43,553 bases of DNA, from positions 1 to 43,553 of the forward strand of contig CAZYHR010000012.1 of assembly GCA_964647395.1 (NCBI GenBank). The letters run 5' to 3'. This DNA comes from Phosphoribacter sp964647395 (lineage in GTDB: Bacteria; Actinomycetota; Actinomycetes; Actinomycetales; Dermatophilaceae). Below the pieces are notes generated by a model that was given only the letters and a program-made list of their open reading frames with translations, did not search any database and was not told the origin of the DNA. Positions 7,970-16,453 of this stretch are shown here, piece by piece (within the stretch, counting starts at the first letter, position 1; each line of letters opens with the position of its first letter). A program made the position numbers and the translations under genes.

Positions 7970-7997
7970 CCCGGTCCGGCCGAGGGGCCGGTCGGGG
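7970..7997. terminator. Possible bidirectional hairpin
   Basis: CCGGCC-GAGG-GGCCGG core stem (7976-7991), with partial pairing extending outward. It lies between the convergent flavin reductase and Cys-rich mini-protein genes. Confidence 0.5.
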
Positions 7998-8006
7998 CGG
8001 TGCTGG

Positions 8007-8165
8007 TCAGCGGTTGAACAGCCGCTTGAGCAGCCCGACGCGCTGCTCGGGCGGGCAGGCACAGCGCTGGGCCAGGGGCACCCCGGCCAGGGCCTGCTCG
8101 ACGTGGTTGCCGCAGCCCGCCCAGGTGGGCTTGCCGCAGCGGCGGCAGGTGACACGGTGGCACAT
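8007..8165 (-). CDS. Small Cys-rich (putative zinc-binding) protein, 52 aa
   Basis: Starts MCHRVTCRRCGKPTWAGCG and ends LLKRLFNR. Cys2, Cys7, Cys10 and Cys18, plus the later CAC pair, suggest a bound metal. Similar tiny proteins with a TCxxCGKPTWxGCGxHVEQAL core are widely conserved but unassigned. The ATG at 8165 is preceded by GAGGAG at good spacing; a longer upstream start is less likely. A CsoR-type palindrome lies about 90 bp upstream (8253-8268), hinting at control by copper or by reactive sulfur. Function unknown. Confidence 0.8.
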   Translation of the reverse strand: MCHRVTCRRCGKPTWAGCGNHVEQALAGVPLAQRCACPPEQRVGLLKRLFNR

Positions 8166-8252
8166 GGTGACTCCTCGGTGTTCCGGACTCGATGTTCTGG
8201 ACCCGGCGGGCGTGGCTGACCTCTTCCAGCCCTCGCTCACGACACCGTCGAT

Positions 8253-8268
8253 ATACCCCCCAGGGTAT
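8253..8268. promoter_or_regulatory. CsoR/CstR-family-like operator
   Basis: ATACCC-CCCA-GGGTAT, a 6-bp inverted repeat around a C-rich centre. This is the shape of operators bound by the Cu(I) sensor CsoR and the persulfide sensor CstR. The nearest gene reading away from it is the Cys-rich mini-protein at 8007-8165. No csoR gene is in the window. Confidence 0.6.
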
Positions 8269-8369
8269 CAGACCGGATCGGTCCAGCGCACGATCGGTGG
8301 CGTCGTGCAGCGCCGGGGCGATGTCGACGAGCGAGGCCCGAGGCAGGGCGCCACGAGCATCCGGTCGAC

Positions 8370-8413
8370 GCACAACGCTCTTGAGATGGTGGCACAACGC
8401 TCTTGAGATGGTG
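8370..8413. repeat. Perfect 22-bp tandem duplication
   Basis: Two identical units (8370-8391 and 8392-8413), each containing CACAACGCTCTTGAGATGG, lie 85 bp before the ATG of the Hsp31-like gene. Each unit carries a CTTGAG, the half-site of HspR (HAIR) operators, but in direct rather than inverted order. Either a regulator array or a recent slippage duplication. Confidence 0.9.
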
Positions 8414-8498
8414 GGCCGTGACATGATCACAGCCCCGGTCGGGCGTGACGCCCGGCTCGGCCGAGCCACGGCCGCGGGGCGAGATCGAGGGGATCCCC

Positions 8499-9221
8499 AT
8501 GAAGCCCACGAAACCGTCCGGCAAGCGCATCCTGGCGGTGGTCACGAGCACGCCGTCCTACCAGAAGGTCGGTTACCGGACCGGCCTGTGGCTGGGCGAG
8601 TTGACGCACTTCTACGACGAGGTGACCCAGGCCGGCCATGAGGTCGTCGTCGCGAGCATCGCGGGTGGTCGGGTGCCCATCGACCCGGAGAGCCTCAGCA
8701 CGTTCATGCTCAAGATGGGCGGCACCCAGGACCGGTACGAGGACCGGTCGTTCATGGACCTGCTGGAGGACACCCCGTCGGTCGGGTCGCTGCGGGACGA
8801 GGACTTCGACGCGGTGTTCCTCACCGGCGGCCACGGTGTCATGTTCGACTTCCCGGGGTCGGCGGCGCTCGTCGAGCGGATCCAGCAGGTCGACCGCGAC
8901 GGCGGTGTCGTCGCGGCGGTCTGCCACGGCCCGGCCGGTCTCACCGAGGTCGTCGGCGCGGACGGGAAACCGTTCCTGCAGGGCCGCAGGGTCACCGGCT
9001 TCAGCTGGCCGGAGGAGAAGCTCGCGGGGCGGGACCGGGCCGTGCCCTTCCGGCTGGACGAGCGGCTCAAGGCCCGCGGCGCGAAGTACACCAAGGCACT
9101 GCGGCCGATGGCGTCGAAGGTCGTCGTCGACGACCGCCTGGTCACCGGCCAGAACCCCACCTCCGCGAGCGGGGTGGGCGAGGCGGTCAACACGCTGCTC
9201 GCCAAGGGCCGCCAGCGCTGA
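8499..9221 (+). CDS. Type 1 glutamine amidotransferase-like / Hsp31 (DJ-1/PfpI superfamily) protein
   Basis: A 240-residue DJ-1/PfpI-fold protein close to the Hsp31 chaperone/glyoxalase III group. The nucleophile elbow AAVCHGPAGL places Cys142 next to His143. Glu34 in LWLGELTHFYDE is the family's conserved acidic partner. FLTGGHGVMFDFP is the typical Hsp31 loop. Such proteins detoxify methylglyoxal or act as stress chaperones. ATG 8499 is chosen because GAGGGG lies about 7 bp upstream; an in-frame GTG/ATG further up would precede the ribosome-binding site. Monocistronic, convergent with recX. Confidence 0.85.
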   Translation: MKPTKPSGKRILAVVTSTPSYQKVGYRTGLWLGELTHFYDEVTQAGHEVVVASIAGGRVPIDPESLSTFMLKMGGTQDRYEDRSFMDLLEDTPSVGSLRDEDFDAVFLTGGHGVMFDFPGSAALVERIQQVDRDGGVVAAVCHGPAGLTEVVGADGKPFLQGRRVTGFSWPEEKLAGRDRAVPFRLDERLKARGAKYTKALRPMASKVVVDDRLVTGQNPTSASGVGEAVNTLLAKGRQR

Positions 9222-9261
9222 CCGAAGAAGACGGTCGATCCCGGGCGCTCGAGCCGCCGCG

Positions 9262-10035
9262 TCAGTCCCGGGCGTGCTCCGGGGCGGCGTTGACCGCGTC
9301 GCGGACAACCGCGTAGGCGACCCCGGGCGAGTAGCCCTTCCGAGCCAGCATCCCGGCCAGCCGCCGGGCCTGGACCTTCGGGTCGAGCCCGGCCAGTGAG
9401 CGCAGCCGCCGGGCCACGAGCTGCTCGGCCCGGGCCCGCTCGGTCGCGTCGTCGAGCGCCCCGATCGCCTCGGTGGCGATCTCGGCGTCGACGCCCTTGT
9501 CGCGCAACTCCCGGCGCAGCGCGGCGCCGGACAGACCCTTGGTGCGCCGCCGCGAGTCGACGAGTTGGGCGGCGAACCGGTCGTCGTCGACCAGCCCCAC
9601 GTCCTCGAGCCGGTCGAGCACCGCCGCGACCACCTCGGGGTGGCCGCGTCGGGCCAGTTTGTCCTCGAGCTGAGCCCGGCTGCGCGGGGCCATGGCGAGC
9701 TGGCGCAGCGCGATGGCCCGGGCCACCGAGTGCGGGTCGGGCTCGTCGTCGTCGGCGACCCGGGGGTTCGGTACGTCGGGCCTGGTCGGCCAGGTGACGC
9801 CGGCGGCCCCGCCGGCGGCCGTGGGGTTGCCGACGTCGGGCCTGGTCGGCCAGGTGACGCCGGCGGCCGCCTCCGCGGCCCGCAGCGCGTCGACCGCGGC
9901 GGCCTGCCGGTCATCGGGCCGGGCGGACCGCCAGCCGGGTGCGGGGTCCTGCCGGGGGTCGGGCGCGGCTGCCGACGGGCGCGCCACGGGTGCCCCGCCC
10001 GGCGGGTCCGGGCGCGGCATACCGGTGCGGTCCAT
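9262..10035 (-). CDS. recX: Regulatory protein RecX
   Basis: RecX caps and destabilises RecA filaments. The C-terminal 160 residues show the three helical repeats of the family: ARAIALRQLAMAPRSRAQLEDKLARRG, VVAAVLDRLEDVGLVDDDRFAAQLV, and LRRELRDKGVDAEIA. The first 100 residues are a Pro/Ala-rich, poorly conserved extension holding a 20-residue duplication (GVTWPTRPDV twice), encoded by a 60-bp-period DNA repeat. The start ATG is two bases after the recA stop, so it is translated with recA and shares its DNA-damage promoters. Confidence 0.92.
   Translation of the reverse strand: MDRTGMPRPDPPGGAPVARPSAAAPDPRQDPAPGWRSARPDDRQAAAVDALRAAEAAAGVTWPTRPDVGNPTAAGGAAGVTWPTRPDVPNPRVADDDEPDPHSVARAIALRQLAMAPRSRAQLEDKLARRGHPEVVAAVLDRLEDVGLVDDDRFAAQLVDSRRRTKGLSGAALRRELRDKGVDAEIATEAIGALDDATERARAEQLVARRLRSLAGLDPKVQARRLAGMLARKGYSPGVAYAVVRDAVNAAPEHARD
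9773..9868 (-). repeat. 60-bp-period direct repeat inside recX
   Basis: A 36-bp block is identical at 9773-9808 and 9833-9868. It encodes a repeated AAGVTWPTRPDV in the variable N-terminal region of RecX. The identity at DNA level suggests a recent duplication. Confidence 0.95.
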
Positions 10036-10037
10036 CG

Positions 10038-12170
10038 TCAGAAGTCGACCGGGACGTCGGCGACGGCGGGCTGGTCGATGCGCGGTCCGACGCCGAGCTT
10101 CTCCTTGATCCGCTTCTCCAACTCGTCGGCGAGGTCCGGGTTGTCCCGCAGGAAGGACCGGGCGTTCTCCTTGCCCTGGCCGAGCTGGTCGCCCTCGTAG
10201 GTGTACCAGGCGCCGGCCTTGCGGACGAAGCCCTGCTCGACGCCCATGTCGATGAGTCCGCCCTCGCGGGAGATGCCGTGGCCGTAGATGATGTCGAACT
10301 CGGCCTGCTTGAACGGCGGGCTCACCTTGTTCTTGACGACCTTGACCCGGGTGCGGTTGCCGACCGCCTCGGAGCCGTCCTTGAGGGTCTCGATGCGCCG
10401 TACGTCGAGCCGGACCGAGGCGTAGAACTTCAGCGCCTTGCCACCGGTGGTCGTCTCAGGCGAGTTGTGCACCATCACCCCGTCGGCGAAGTAGTTGTGC
10501 GTGCCGTCGACCTCGATGTCGAAGCGGTGCATCGACCTGGTGCGCGGCCTGACGTGGACGTCGAGCACGCGGGAGGGCACGAGCACCGACCGCGGTTCGA
10601 CGAACTCGGGCTGGACATCGAAACGACCCCGCAGCCCGGGCAGCAGTTTGTCGTCCATCGACGGGTGCACGAACGGCGCCACGATCTCGAGGAAGCGTCG
10701 CGAGCCTGCGGTGCTCATCGTCAGCACCGCCTTGCGTGCGCTGCCGCGCGCGGCCCAGGAGCACTGCACCCCGTAGGTGTCGCGCAGCAGATCGACGAGG
10801 CGGTCTCGGCTGGCCGGACTCATCGCCTCGAGGCCGAACGCGACCCGGCCGCTGCCGCCGTGCGCGCGGGCCTGCGGGCCCTTGGAGCCCGGCGTGAACG
10901 ACCCGTCGTCCATGAACCAGATGGCCAGGGCCAACGGGGTCAGCGCCTTGAGGAAGTCCTCGGTGAGGTGCTTCCTGCCGTCGCCCCAGTAGACGACCTC
11001 GCGCAGTTCGGCCAGCTCGGGCAGGGGCGCGAGGTCGACGAAGGCGGCGCCCTTGGCGTTGGTCGTGCGGGTCTGGCCGACGTTGCCCAGCAGAGACGCC
11101 TTCCAGTCCAGGTATGCCGTCTGGGCCGCCCCCTGGCCCATCCTGAACCGCGCCCCCCGCCGGCCACGGCGGTTCGGCGTCAGGTGTCCGTCGCCCATCA
11201 GGCCGCCGAGGATGACCTGCCACTGCTGGGGGCCGAGCCGCTGGGTCTCGTCGGTGAGCACGCGATCGCCGGGCAGCAGCTCGCCGGCCTCGCGCCAGCC
11301 GCCGGGAGTCCGGACCAGGTGATTGGCGGTGGCCCCGAACTGCGAGCGGCCGGTGCCGCCGGCGCGCTCGACCGTGATCTGCAGGAACCGGTCGGTGACC
11401 CCGTTGTCGAACCAGCCGGTGACCGGGCGGGTCACGACGGCGTCGGTGGCGGGGTCGTAGGTACGCACCTCGACCGGCATCCGCCGGTTGACGATCTTGC
11501 CGATCTTCTCCGTCGAGCCGTCGGCGAGGGTGACCCGAGTGTCGTAGGAGAGACAGCCGAACATCACTCCGATCTTCTCGCGCAGCTGGTTGATGAAGAT
11601 CGCCGTCGTGCCGGTCGAGTTGAGCGCGCCGGTGATCTTGCGCAGCGCCTGGGACATGAGCCGGGCCTGCAGGCCGACGTGGCTGTCCCCCATCTCGCCC
11701 TCGATCTCGGCCCGCGGCACGAGCGCGGCGACCGAGTCGATGACGATGATGTCGATGGCCCCGGAGCGGATCAGCATGTCGGCGATCTCCAGGGCCTGCT
11801 CGCCGGTGTCGGGCTGGCTCACCAGCAGGCTGTCGATGTCGACCCCGAGGCTCTTGGCGTATTCGGGGTCGAGGGCGTGCTCGGCGTCGATGAAGGCCGC
11901 GATGCCGCCGGCGCGCTGGGCGTTGGCGACCGCATGCAACGCCACGGTGGTCTTGCCGCTCGACTCGGGCCCGTAGATCTCCACCACGCGACCCCGCGGC
12001 AGGCCGCCGATGCCCAGGGCGACGTCGAGGGCGATCGACCCGGTGGGGATCACCTCGATGGGTGGCCGGACGTCGTCGCCCAACCGCATGACGGCGCCCT
12101 TGCCGTGCTGCTTCTCGATCTGGCCCATCACCGCGGAGAGGGCCTTTTCCTTGTCCTGCGCGACAGCCAT
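10038..12170 (-). CDS. recA: RecA recombinase precursor with intein
   Basis: RecA forms filaments on ssDNA, catalyses strand exchange and triggers LexA self-cleavage. The 710-codon precursor splits into an N-extein (residues 1-205), an intein (206-569) and a C-extein (570-710), giving a mature RecA of 346 residues. The Walker A motif GPESSGKT is at 67-74. The sequence before the junction is NQLREKIGVMFG, and SPETTTGGKALKFYASVR follows it. The C-terminus ends in VPVDF, typical of actinobacterial RecA. The start is the ATG at 12170, the first residue of the conserved MAVAQDKEKAL. Regulation: LexA box at 12357-12370 and RecA-NDp motif at 12266-12288. recX follows after 2 bp. Confidence 0.97.
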   Translation of the reverse strand: MAVAQDKEKALSAVMGQIEKQHGKGAVMRLGDDVRPPIEVIPTGSIALDVALGIGGLPRGRVVEIYGPESSGKTTVALHAVANAQRAGGIAAFIDAEHALDPEYAKSLGVDIDSLLVSQPDTGEQALEIADMLIRSGAIDIIVIDSVAALVPRAEIEGEMGDSHVGLQARLMSQALRKITGALNSTGTTAIFINQLREKIGVMFGCLSYDTRVTLADGSTEKIGKIVNRRMPVEVRTYDPATDAVVTRPVTGWFDNGVTDRFLQITVERAGGTGRSQFGATANHLVRTPGGWREAGELLPGDRVLTDETQRLGPQQWQVILGGLMGDGHLTPNRRGRRGARFRMGQGAAQTAYLDWKASLLGNVGQTRTTNAKGAAFVDLAPLPELAELREVVYWGDGRKHLTEDFLKALTPLALAIWFMDDGSFTPGSKGPQARAHGGSGRVAFGLEAMSPASRDRLVDLLRDTYGVQCSWAARGSARKAVLTMSTAGSRRFLEIVAPFVHPSMDDKLLPGLRGRFDVQPEFVEPRSVLVPSRVLDVHVRPRTRSMHRFDIEVDGTHNYFADGVMVHNSPETTTGGKALKFYASVRLDVRRIETLKDGSEAVGNRTRVKVVKNKVSPPFKQAEFDIIYGHGISREGGLIDMGVEQGFVRKAGAWYTYEGDQLGQGKENARSFLRDNPDLADELEKRIKEKLGVGPRIDQPAVADVPVDF
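10464..11555 (-). mobile_element. RecA-b intein with LAGLIDADG homing endonuclease
   Basis: A 364-codon in-frame insertion between Gly205 and Ser570. It starts at Cys206 (CLSYDTRVTLADGSTEKIGK) and ends in VMVHN followed by Ser. Block B (GATANHLVRT) with the His, and the terminal His-Asn, indicate active splicing. The two endonuclease motifs LGGLMGDGHL and LAIWFMDDGSF keep their catalytic Asp residues, so homing may still work. The insertion point FG/SP is the RecA-b site used by the M. leprae intein, not the KNK/C site of M. tuberculosis. Residue similarity to the M. leprae intein as I recall it is high. Confidence 0.95.
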
Positions 12171-12265
12171 CGCACCCACCATCCTTCTGCTCGAGAGTCC
12201 GCCGTCCATAGGCGACCCGCGCGACGGCCGGCCGGATCTTCCGGACGACCGTGTTGTCGAGTCGG

Positions 12266-12288
12266 ACGTTAGGCGCCACCACCGACAG
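12266..12288 (-). promoter_or_regulatory. RecA-NDp promoter (PafBC/ClgR-type, LexA-independent)
   Basis: Read on the minus strand: CTGTCGGTG, eight bases, TAACGT. This matches the mycobacterial LexA-independent DNA-damage promoter consensus TTGTCRGTG-N8-TAnnnT at all but the first base. The predicted start near 12259 leaves an untranslated leader of about 90 nt before recA. Confidence 0.75.
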
Positions 12289-12356
12289 ACCTCATCCGCC
12301 GGCCCGAGGGCCTGTGGATGGTGTCGGACGGGTCCGGTCACCTGTGGACACCGTAA

Positions 12357-12370
12357 CGAACAATTGTTCG
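12357..12370. promoter_or_regulatory. LexA (SOS) box upstream of recA
   Basis: CGAACAATTGTTCG, a perfect palindrome matching the actinobacterial GAAC-N4-GTTC SOS box. A TACGGT that could be its -10 follows on the minus strand (12350-12355). It lies about 190 bp before the recA ATG. Confidence 0.88.
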
Positions 12371-12440
12371 ACGAGTTGGCGACACGCCGGAGGACCCCGG
12401 CGCGAACTCGGGCTTCTCCGCCGGCCGGCCAGCCACCTCG

Positions 12441-12552
12441 CCACGGCCACCTCCCCACGGCCACCTCTCCACGGCCACCTCTCCACGGCCACCTCCCCAC
12501 GGCCACCTCCCCACGGCCACCTCCCCACGGCCACCTCCCCACGGCCACAGCC
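12441..12552. repeat. 14-bp minisatellite, 8 units plus degenerate flanks
   Basis: Units of CCACGGCCACCTCC run without spacers from 12441 to 12552, with degenerate copies on both sides (about 12430-12566). Variants are CTCT in units 2 and 3 and CAGCC at the end. It lies between the recA regulatory region and the end of the ABC exporter operon. The period is not a multiple of three and no convincing gene covers it. Confidence 0.95.
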
Positions 12553-12572
12553 CTGAGGCCACAGCCCTCAGG
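12552..12572. terminator. Hairpin at the end of the ABC exporter operon
   Basis: CCTGAGG-CCACAGC-CCTCAGG, a 7-bp stem that contains the stop codon of the minus-strand permease. A plausible but short terminator. Confidence 0.5.
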
Positions 12573-13329
12573 CCAGCAACAGCCGCTCCACCCGCCGGGC
12601 GGCACCGACGACACCGACGGCGGCGAGCACCCCCAGATAGAACACATGCCACAGCAGCCCGGCCGAGACCTCGCCGACCCACAGGCCACGGACCAGCGCC
12701 ACCCCGTGGTAGAGCGGCGTGGCCTGCACGAGCGTCTGCGCCCAGCCGGGGTAGGCCGACAGCGGGAAGAACGTCGCCGAGAACAGGAACATCGGCTGGA
12801 TCGCCAGGGTCACCAGGTCGAAGTCGACCCACGACCGCAGGAACGTCGTCGCCCACATCCCCACTGCCGCGAAGGCCAGCGCGACGAGCATCGCCGCCGG
12901 CACCGCCAGCAGCCCCCACGCCGACGGGACCAGCCCGGCCACCCACGCGACCAGCAGGAACGCCAGCACGTACGCCGTGCCGCGCAGCAGCGACCAGGTC
13001 ACCTCCCCCACGGCGACGTCCCGCGGCGACATCGGCGTCGCGAGCACCGAGTCGTAGAGCTTGGCATACCTGAGCTTGAAGAAGACGTTGAAGGTCGAGT
13101 CGAGCACCGCGGCGTTCATCGCCGACGCGGCGAGCATCGCGGGGGCGACGTACACGGCATACGGCACGGTCGTGCCGCCGTCGGTGGTCACCGCACCGAC
13201 GAGCGCCCCGAGCCCGATGCCGAGCGAGAACAGGTAGAGGACCGGCTCGAGGAAACCGGTGACGAACGCGACCCACTGCCGCCGGAACGACAGCGCGTTG
13301 CGCTCGACGAGGACCAGCGCCAGGCTCAT
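12568..13329 (-). CDS. ABC-2 type transporter permease
   Basis: A 253-residue membrane protein with about six hydrophobic segments of the ABC-2 (DrrB/NodJ) family. The family-like motif LYKLYDSVLATPMSPRDV-type segment appears as LRYAKLYDSVLATPMSPRDV, and QPMFLFSATFFPLSAYPGWAQ precedes the last segments. ATG 13329 overlaps the stop of the upstream permease gene (ATGA, 4 bp), so the two are translated together and probably form a heterodimer. Substrate unknown; the family exports drugs, lipids or polysaccharides. Confidence 0.88.
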   Translation of the reverse strand: MSLALVLVERNALSFRRQWVAFVTGFLEPVLYLFSLGIGLGALVGAVTTDGGTTVPYAVYVAPAMLAASAMNAAVLDSTFNVFFKLRYAKLYDSVLATPMSPRDVAVGEVTWSLLRGTAYVLAFLLVAWVAGLVPSAWGLLAVPAAMLVALAFAAVGMWATTFLRSWVDFDLVTLAIQPMFLFSATFFPLSAYPGWAQTLVQATPLYHGVALVRGLWVGEVSAGLLWHVFYLGVLAAVGVVGAARRVERLLLA

Positions 13330-14141
13330 GTGACCAGCCTGCGGCGCAACTGCTGGGCCGCGACCAGCGCGCCGACCCCGGCGAAGACCAGCAGCACGAG
13401 CAGGTGCCCGGCCAGCCGGAGCGGGTCGACCAGCCCCAGCCCGATGGCCCGGCACGCTTCGACGCCGTGCCACAGCGGGGTCACCTGGGCCAGCGGCCGC
13501 AGCGCCGCGGGCAGTTGCTCGACCGGGAAGTAGGTGCCGGAGAACAGCATGAGCGGCATGACCCCGAGCCGGAAGACCATGGTGAAGGCCGCCTCGGTCT
13601 CGGTGCGCGCGGCCAGCGCGGTCATCCAGGTGCCGAACGCCAGCCCGGTGAGCATCGCGGTCGGCACGGTGAGCAGCGCCCACCAGGACCGGAACGACCC
13701 GAACAGCCATGCTGTGCCGACGAAGCACACCGCCAGCAGCCCCAGCTGCAGGCCGACCGCGACGAGGTGGGCCCGCAGGATGTCGATCGTGCGCGCCGGG
13801 GTGGCCAGCATCGCGTGATAGGTGCCCTGCCACTTGATCGCGCCCATGACCGGCCAGGCCGAGTCACCGACCGCGGTCATCATCGCCGTGCTCGCCAGCA
13901 CGGCCGGCACGACGAAGTCGAGATAGGGCACGGTGTGCCCGAGCCAGGGCACGCCCCCCGCGGCCCGGTCGACGAGGGCGCCCAGGCCGACCCCGAGCGA
14001 GAGCAGGGTCAGCGCGGGCAGCAGCACCCGGCTGCCCACGCCACCGCGCCAGGTGCGGCGCAGCACGAGCAGGTGGTACTCGAGCAGCGGCACCCAGCGT
14101 CGGGAGGGCGGGAGGGCGGCATACGGGCGGTCAGTCGACAA
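13326..14141 (-). CDS. ABC-2 type transporter permease
   Basis: 271 residues, homologous to the next gene. It has about six membrane segments, the KWQGTYHAMLATPARTIDILRAH motif after segment 2, and LMLFSGTYFPVEQLPAALRPLAQVTPLWHG before the last segments. The TTG at 14141 is the first start of the frame and overlaps the ATPase stop by 11 bp. A later in-frame GTG before PLLEYHLLVLRRTW is possible. Middle gene of the ATPase-permease-permease operon. Confidence 0.87.
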   Translation of the reverse strand: MSTDRPYAALPPSRRWVPLLEYHLLVLRRTWRGGVGSRVLLPALTLLSLGVGLGALVDRAAGGVPWLGHTVPYLDFVVPAVLASTAMMTAVGDSAWPVMGAIKWQGTYHAMLATPARTIDILRAHLVAVGLQLGLLAVCFVGTAWLFGSFRSWWALLTVPTAMLTGLAFGTWMTALAARTETEAAFTMVFRLGVMPLMLFSGTYFPVEQLPAALRPLAQVTPLWHGVEACRAIGLGLVDPLRLAGHLLVLLVFAGVGALVAAQQLRRRLVT

Positions 14142-15063
14142 GGGTCCGGCCGGTCAGGTGCAGGAAGACGTCTTCGAGCGACGAGCGGCGCACCAGCGCC
14201 GACCAGGGGCGGATGCCGCGCGCGTGCGCCGCCGCGAGCGCCTCGTCACCGTCGGCGGCGTAGACGAGCAGCCGATCGGGCAGCACCTCGATGCGCTCCC
14301 CCACCCCGTCGACGGAGGCCGCGGGACCGGCCAGGTCGTCGTCGTCGAAGCGCAGCTCGAGCACCTCGCGGGTCGAGTGGGCGGCGATGAGCTCGCGCGG
14401 TGATCCCTCGGCGACGACACGCCCGTGGTCCATGACGACCAGCCGATCGCACAGCTGCTCGGCCTCGTCCATGTAGTGCGTCGTCAGCACGAGGGTCACC
14501 CCTTGGCGCTTGAGCCGGAACAGCCGGTCCCACAGCACGTGCCGGGCCTGCGGGTCCAGGCCGGTGGTCGGCTCGTCGAGCAGCAGCAGGCGGGGTTCGT
14601 TGACCAGCGCCCGGGCGATGGTCAGGCGGCGCTTCATGCCGCCGGACAGCGGCTCGACCTTGCTGCGCCGGCGCTCGGTCAGCTGGGCGAAGTCGAGCAG
14701 CTCGTCGGTCCGCCGGCGCACCTGCGGCCAGGGCAGCCCGAAGTAGCGGCCGTAGACCCAGATGTTCTCCTCGACGGTGAGTTCCTCGTCGAGGGTGTCC
14801 TTCTGCGGGACCACCCCGAGCGCGGCCCGGATGTCCGGCCCGTCGCCGGCCGGGTCGAGCCCGAAGATGCGCAGCGTGCCGGCGCTCGGCGGCGACGTGG
14901 CGGCGATCATCCGCATCGTCGAGGACTTGCCGGCGCCGTTGGGGCCCAGGAAGCCGAACGCCTCACCGACGCGCACCTGCACGTCGATGCCGTCGACGGC
15001 GGTGAAGTCGCCGAACCGCTTGGTCAGTCCGGCGGCCTCCACGAGTGCGTCCGGCCCGATCAC
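14131..15063 (-). CDS. ABC transporter ATP-binding protein (DrrA/NodI type)
   Basis: A 310-residue ATPase powering the two downstream permeases. Walker A GPNGAGKS, the Q-loop VPQKDTLDEELTVEEN, the signature LSGGMKRRL, Walker B LLLLDEPTTGLDP and the H-loop TTHYMDEAEQL are all intact. A C-terminal domain of about 90 residues (the DUF4162-like extension of DrrA relatives) follows. The start is GTG 15063. TACGAT lies six bases upstream on the minus strand, which would make the message leaderless. Divergent from gltA. Confidence 0.92.
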   Translation of the reverse strand: MIGPDALVEAAGLTKRFGDFTAVDGIDVQVRVGEAFGFLGPNGAGKSSTMRMIAATSPPSAGTLRIFGLDPAGDGPDIRAALGVVPQKDTLDEELTVEENIWVYGRYFGLPWPQVRRRTDELLDFAQLTERRRSKVEPLSGGMKRRLTIARALVNEPRLLLLDEPTTGLDPQARHVLWDRLFRLKRQGVTLVLTTHYMDEAEQLCDRLVVMDHGRVVAEGSPRELIAAHSTREVLELRFDDDDLAGPAASVDGVGERIEVLPDRLLVYAADGDEALAAAHARGIRPWSALVRRSSLEDVFLHLTGRTLVD

Positions 15064-15069
15064 TGACAG

Positions 15070-15097
15070 ATCGTACGTGACCCGGCATGACTACGAT
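15070..15097. promoter_or_regulatory. Divergent -10 elements for the ABC operon and gltA
   Basis: Two copies of TACGAT face away from each other as an inverted repeat: on the minus strand at 15070-15075 (six bases before the GTG at 15063) and on the plus strand at 15092-15097 (about 60 bp before gltA). -35 elements are weak. The inverted symmetry could also be an operator. Confidence 0.4.
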
Positions 15098-15157
15098 GCG
15101 GAGGGAGGGCGACGCTGCCGACGCCCAGGCCAGTCATCGACGACAGGAGACCTCGGG

Positions 15158-16438
<1,281 letters not shown>

Positions 16439-16453
16439 GCCGCCCCACCGGGC

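Noticed and set aside
9939..12272. 777-codon open frame on the plus strand over recA
   Set aside because: Antisense shadow of recA; the minus strand encodes unmistakable RecA and intein.
12311..12350. Pair of DnaA boxes (TGTGGA words) upstream of recA
   Set aside because: Only one comes close to the nine-base consensus, two sites are too few, and no origin genes are near.
12010..13533. 507-codon open frame covering the 14-bp repeats
   Set aside because: Arg/His/Pro-rich translation of repeats and of the antisense of a permease; no start signals.
15061..15069. Third RecA-NDp box (minus strand CTGTCAGTG) at the ABC ATPase start
   Set aside because: The box overlaps the start codon and no TAnnnT follows at eight bases.
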